Shown: piece by piece, positions 61,304-64,000 of the stretch | How the letters are laid out: every line of letters starts with the position of its first letter | Numbering within the stretch: the stretch's first letter is position 1 | NCBI GenBank assembly: GCA_021531865.1 | Contig: JAFBIW010000006.1 | Coordinates: 62,001 to 126,000 of the forward strand | Origin: Butyricicoccus pullicaecorum | Lineage (GTDB): Bacteria > Bacillota > Clostridia > Oscillospirales > Butyricicoccaceae | DNA: 64,000 nucleotides | Reading direction: 5' to 3' | Notes under the pieces: generated by a model | The model's database searches: none | Told to the model about the DNA's origin: nothing | Seen by the model: only the letters and a program-made list of their open reading frames with translations | Translations under genes and position numbers: made by a program

Positions 61304-63049
61304 ATGTTTGATAATAATAAGTTGGGTGAAATTCGACCTAATCAGTTGATTACTACATTCGGCCCAGGATCAATCGTCGATGCAGTAAAGGATTCTGTTA
61401 CTGTTCTCGACTTGAATTACTGGAAAGAGAAGGGAAAGAAAATCATCGATGGAAGACTTGCGGCATACCTGAATGTTGATTGTTTTTATATGCCGAGGAC
61501 ATCCTATAGTGGAGATATTCCAGTAGTATCATTCCCGTATATGCATGTTTGCTCCAGCGTTAAGTGCGGACGAATCTTTGATGTCAGAGACGGTTTTGAT
61601 CTTGATAAGTATTTAAAATTTGGCGTAACCTGTCCCTCTTGTCATAGACAGGCATATCCTTCTCGTTTTATTACAATTTGCGAGAATGGTCATATGAACG
61701 ATTTTCCTTGGCATTGGTGGGTACATAATGGAAATTCAACATGCAAAGGCACTATGCGTATGTACTCTACAGGTAACACTTCTACACTAGCAGATATGTG
61801 GGTGGAATGTTCTTGTGGTGCTCGTCGCAGTATGAGCGGTGCAACTCAGCGCGAGAATTTTGAAGGGATGAAATGTACCGGTCATCATCCTTTCAGACCA
61901 AGTCACAAAAATGAAATGTGCGATAAGGAAATGATTCCTTCTCAGCGCGGTGCATCGAATGTCTATTTTCCGGTAATGCGGAGTGCAATTTCTATTCCTC
62001 CGTGGATTAATCCACTTTATAATCTGATCGATGAACACCTTCGACTAATCGATAGTTACGAAGAGGATTTCGGAGAGCTAGGACTGGACAAAGTTTATCA
62101 AAAGTATTTCACTGCCTTTTCGAGGGCTGAATTTGATGCTGCTTTATTACGGAGACGGCAGAATATTAAAGAATTCACAGAGATCAAGCAGATGGAGTAT
62201 AATGCGATCACTCACCATTCTGATCCTGTGTATGCTTCTAACAAAAAGCATTTTAAGGCCGAAGAAGATCCTCTTCCGGGTTATCTTCTTCCCTATTTCA
62301 AACGTGTTATTCGTATAACACGACTGAGAGAAGTCCGCGTATTACTTGGTTTCACCCGTGTTGATGCACCAGATCCGGATTCAGATCAGCAGACAAATAT
62401 CGTTTATTTGAACAAAGGAAAGAGTGAGAAATGGCTGCCTGCTGCAGAAGTTCACGGTGAAGGCATCTTTATCGAGTTCAATAAAGATACTATTGATGCA
62501 TGGTTAAGCAATCCAGAGCTTGCAGCGCTTTCACAGAAATATGCCCAGTGTTATAAAGAATTCTGTGAATCAAAGGAGTGGACTGTTACCACATTGCGGG
62601 ATGCTCGTTATGTGTTGATGCATACATTTGCTCATTTGTTAATTAAGCAAATGTCAATGTCTTCCGGATATTCTTCATCTGCAATTCGAGAACGCATTTA
62701 CTTTGGTGATGATATGTCTGGAATCCTGTTGTATACCGGGAGTGCTGATAAAGAAGGATCCCTTGGTGGGCTTGTCGAACTCGGTAATATTGACCAGCTT
62801 ATCATCTTAATGAAAGATGCGTTTCAGGAAGCTTTGGTTTGCACAAACGATCCAGAATGCTTGAATAACGTTCCTGCAGGGAACAATTCGAATGGCGCAG
62901 CTTGTCACTCCTGCTGCATGGTTTCTGAAACTGCATGTGAAAACGGAAACCGTATGCTGGATCGTGGTCTTATTGTCCCTATTGATGGAAGAGAAAATCA
63001 GTCTTATTTTAAGGCGTTGGTGGAAGAACTATGTCAACTGGAAGTATAA
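61304..63049 (+). CDS. drmB: DISARM DUF1998 protein DrmB
   Basis: A 581-residue protein of the DUF1998 family. The start has LGEIRPNQLITTFGPGSIVDA, the usual DrmB N-terminus. Several cysteine pairs (CSSVKCG, CPSCH, CTGHH, and CHSCCMVSETAC near residue 545) suggest zinc sites; the C-terminal cluster is diagnostic of DUF1998. DrmB binds DrmA, and the pair blocks or degrades unmodified phage DNA in studied systems. It starts six bases after drmA and its end overlaps drmC by 19 bases. Confidence 0.92.
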   Translation: MFDNNKLGEIRPNQLITTFGPGSIVDAVKDSVTVLDLNYWKEKGKKIIDGRLAAYLNVDCFYMPRTSYSGDIPVVSFPYMHVCSSVKCGRIFDVRDGFDLDKYLKFGVTCPSCHRQAYPSRFITICENGHMNDFPWHWWVHNGNSTCKGTMRMYSTGNTSTLADMWVECSCGARRSMSGATQRENFEGMKCTGHHPFRPSHKNEMCDKEMIPSQRGASNVYFPVMRSAISIPPWINPLYNLIDEHLRLIDSYEEDFGELGLDKVYQKYFTAFSRAEFDAALLRRRQNIKEFTEIKQMEYNAITHHSDPVYASNKKHFKAEEDPLPGYLLPYFKRVIRITRLREVRVLLGFTRVDAPDPDSDQQTNIVYLNKGKSEKWLPAAEVHGEGIFIEFNKDTIDAWLSNPELAALSQKYAQCYKEFCESKEWTVTTLRDARYVLMHTFAHLLIKQMSMSSGYSSSAIRERIYFGDDMSGILLYTGSADKEGSLGGLVELGNIDQLIILMKDAFQEALVCTNDPECLNNVPAGNNSNGAACHSCCMVSETACENGNRMLDRGLIVPIDGRENQSYFKALVEELCQLEV

Positions 63050-63687
63050 GCCTAGATATTTTATTAAATCAGATTCTTACAGATGCTCTTTCTGGCGGCA
63101 GTGCGTCCATTAGAGCCATTCAGAAAAAATATCCGTCTCTTTCTGAAAAAGAGGCTCGCGAAATCTTTGCTATGATTTCTGCTGCAGCTGAAGGCAGCGA
63201 TGACAGTGCCGAGCTTGTTGTCACTGCCCCGCCATCTTTTGCCTTGAAGACGAAGCCAACAAAGGTAACGGTAACCTCTATGCTCACGAGTGCAAAGAGT
63301 AGCATTCTGATTACCGGCTATTCGCTTTCTGATTATTTTAGTGATCTGGTTGATTGTGTTATTCGCAAAAGCCAGGAAGGTGTTCTGGTGAAATTCTTTG
63401 TGAATGATATTGGAAGCCAGAAAACTTTTGACCGCTTATGCAGCTACAGAGGAAAGTTTCTGAAGATTTACAACTATCCGAAGCAGGAAGATAAAATGTC
63501 TGCTCTACATGCGAAGGTTATTTCTGTCGATCAAAAAGAGACTCTGATTACTTCCGCGAATCTCTCTTACCATGGACAGGAAGGAAATATAGAACTAGGC
63601 GCTCAGATTCATTCAAGAGAATTAGCGAAGCAGATTGATGATGTGTTTACAAAGCTTTTGTTTGCAAAAATTTTTGAAGAGATATGA
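63031..63687 (+). CDS. drmC: DISARM phospholipase D-like protein DrmC
   Basis: A 218-residue PLD-superfamily protein with one clear HKD motif, LHAKVISVDQKETLITSANLS (histidine about residue 163), followed by the usual GN-x-E-x-G. A single motif implies that the active form is a dimer, as in Nuc-type endonucleases. DrmC is often dispensable for protection in described DISARM systems. It overlaps drmB and is the last gene of the operon. No terminator is evident after it. Confidence 0.88.
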   Translation: MSTGSISLDILLNQILTDALSGGSASIRAIQKKYPSLSEKEAREIFAMISAAAEGSDDSAELVVTAPPSFALKTKPTKVTVTSMLTSAKSSILITGYSLSDYFSDLVDCVIRKSQEGVLVKFFVNDIGSQKTFDRLCSYRGKFLKIYNYPKQEDKMSALHAKVISVDQKETLITSANLSYHGQEGNIELGAQIHSRELAKQIDDVFTKLLFAKIFEEI

Positions 63688-63747
63688 TTAAAGCATAATT
63701 AAGAAGCGGCAAATACAAGAGCTACTCGTTTGTTGGAGTATTATTAT

Positions 63748-64000
63748 GGAAAACAGAACAAAACTCAGAATTTTATACCTATATCAACATCTGGTTCAGC
63801 ATACCGATGCAGAGCACACATTGTCAACCGCCGAGCTGATGAAGATCCTTAAAGAAGATTATTCGGTGAAGGTATCCCGAAATACCATCAGCGATGATCT
63901 TGCCATGCTTCACGACTGTGGTCTACATATTGAGCACTATGAGTCTACTCAGAATAAGTACTATTATGACGGCCATATTTACGAGCTTCCGGAACTCAAG
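63748..64000 (+). CDS. WYL-type transcriptional regulator, N-terminal part
   Basis: The first 84 codons are visible and the gene runs off the window. LRILYLYQHLVQHTDAEHTLSTAELMKILK and VSRNTISDDLAMLHDCG form a DeoR-like winged helix typical of WYL-domain regulators; the WYL domain itself would lie outside. It begins 60 bases after drmC. WYL proteins of the BrxR/CapW kind repress phage-defence operons, so it may control this locus. GGAG precedes the ATG. Family call rests only on the HTH part. Confidence 0.65.

Larger units (their letters stand above)
14541..64000 (+). mobile_element. Integrative conjugative element of the Tn1549 type (right end outside)
   Basis: Replication/partition genes, PcfB, VirD4, Maff2, VirB6, PrgI, VirB4, NlpC/P60, DUF4315, DUF4366, topoisomerase III, an ArdC-like protein, MobC and relaxase follow each other in the order known from Tn1549-like elements. 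The left limit is probably at or just after the tRNA-Arg gene, and the first clearly element-type gene is at 15606. No integrase or excisionase of the element is visible, so the right end and integrase are inferred to lie past base 64000. The defence genes from 48.7 kb are taken as cargo. Confidence 0.7.

Noticed and set aside
1-64000. CRISPR array
   Set aside because: No regularly spaced direct repeats with spacers and no cas genes were seen on either strand.

Overview
The window looks like a chromosomal segment of a GC-rich gut Clostridia (Bacillota; my guess is an Oscillospirales/Butyricicoccaceae-type organism). The reasons are strong AGGAGG ribosome sites, a YtrA-type GntR regulator, a sodium-pump oxaloacetate decarboxylase operon, and a Tn1549-type conjugative element carrying tet(W) and tet(40). 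By eye the base composition falls in three steps: a GC-rich backbone (1-13.9 kb), an intermediate conjugative element (15.6-48.5 kb), and an AT-rich defence cargo (48.7-63.7 kb). This suggests nested acquisition.

Backbone, 1-13.9 kb: the end of an iron alcohol dehydrogenase, an asparaginase, an SDR oxidoreductase paired with a tiny Cys-rich membrane protein, RNase R, a patatin-like hydrolase, a five-gene GntR/ABC transporter operon with two tandem paralogous anchored proteins, and on the minus strand oadA-oadG-biotin carrier-oadB.

Boundary, 13.9-15.6 kb: one intact tRNA-Arg(CCU) preceded by two different 40-nt 5' halves of tRNA-Arg(CCU) that stop at the same base just after the anticodon. 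A repeat-rich non-coding stretch and a GNAT acetyltransferase follow. This looks like an integration hotspot.

Conjugative element, 15.6-48.5 kb: small Cys-rich proteins, RepA-like initiator, ParA, ParB, PcfB, VirD4, Maff2, VirB6, PrgI, VirB4, an NlpC/P60 hydrolase, DUF4315, DUF4366, topoisomerase III, an ArdC-like protein, MobC and a relaxase. No integrase lies inside the window, so the right end is probably beyond base 64000. The maff2 gene is split by an 8.4-kb serine-recombinase element flanked by GCAAA. That element carries tet(W) (ribosomal protection, with its attenuator leader), tet(40) (efflux), a scar of a second recombinase between them, a DnaC-like ATPase, TnpW and a large serine recombinase. 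Joining the two maff2 halves restores an uninterrupted 71-residue frame.

Defence island, 48.7-63.7 kb: one co-directional operon with a strong promoter overlapped by an inverted repeat. It encodes a small HTH protein, a type III-like Mod adenine methyltransferase, a Res-like helicase-nuclease, a cytosine-5 methyltransferase, a SNF2 helicase (DrmD-like), DrmA-like helicase, DrmB-like DUF1998 protein and DrmC-like phospholipase D. It is a DISARM-family locus that combines hallmarks of both described classes with a type III restriction pair. A WYL-type regulator begins at the window edge. The element thus joins tetracycline resistance, antirestriction and phage defence on one potentially transmissible unit.
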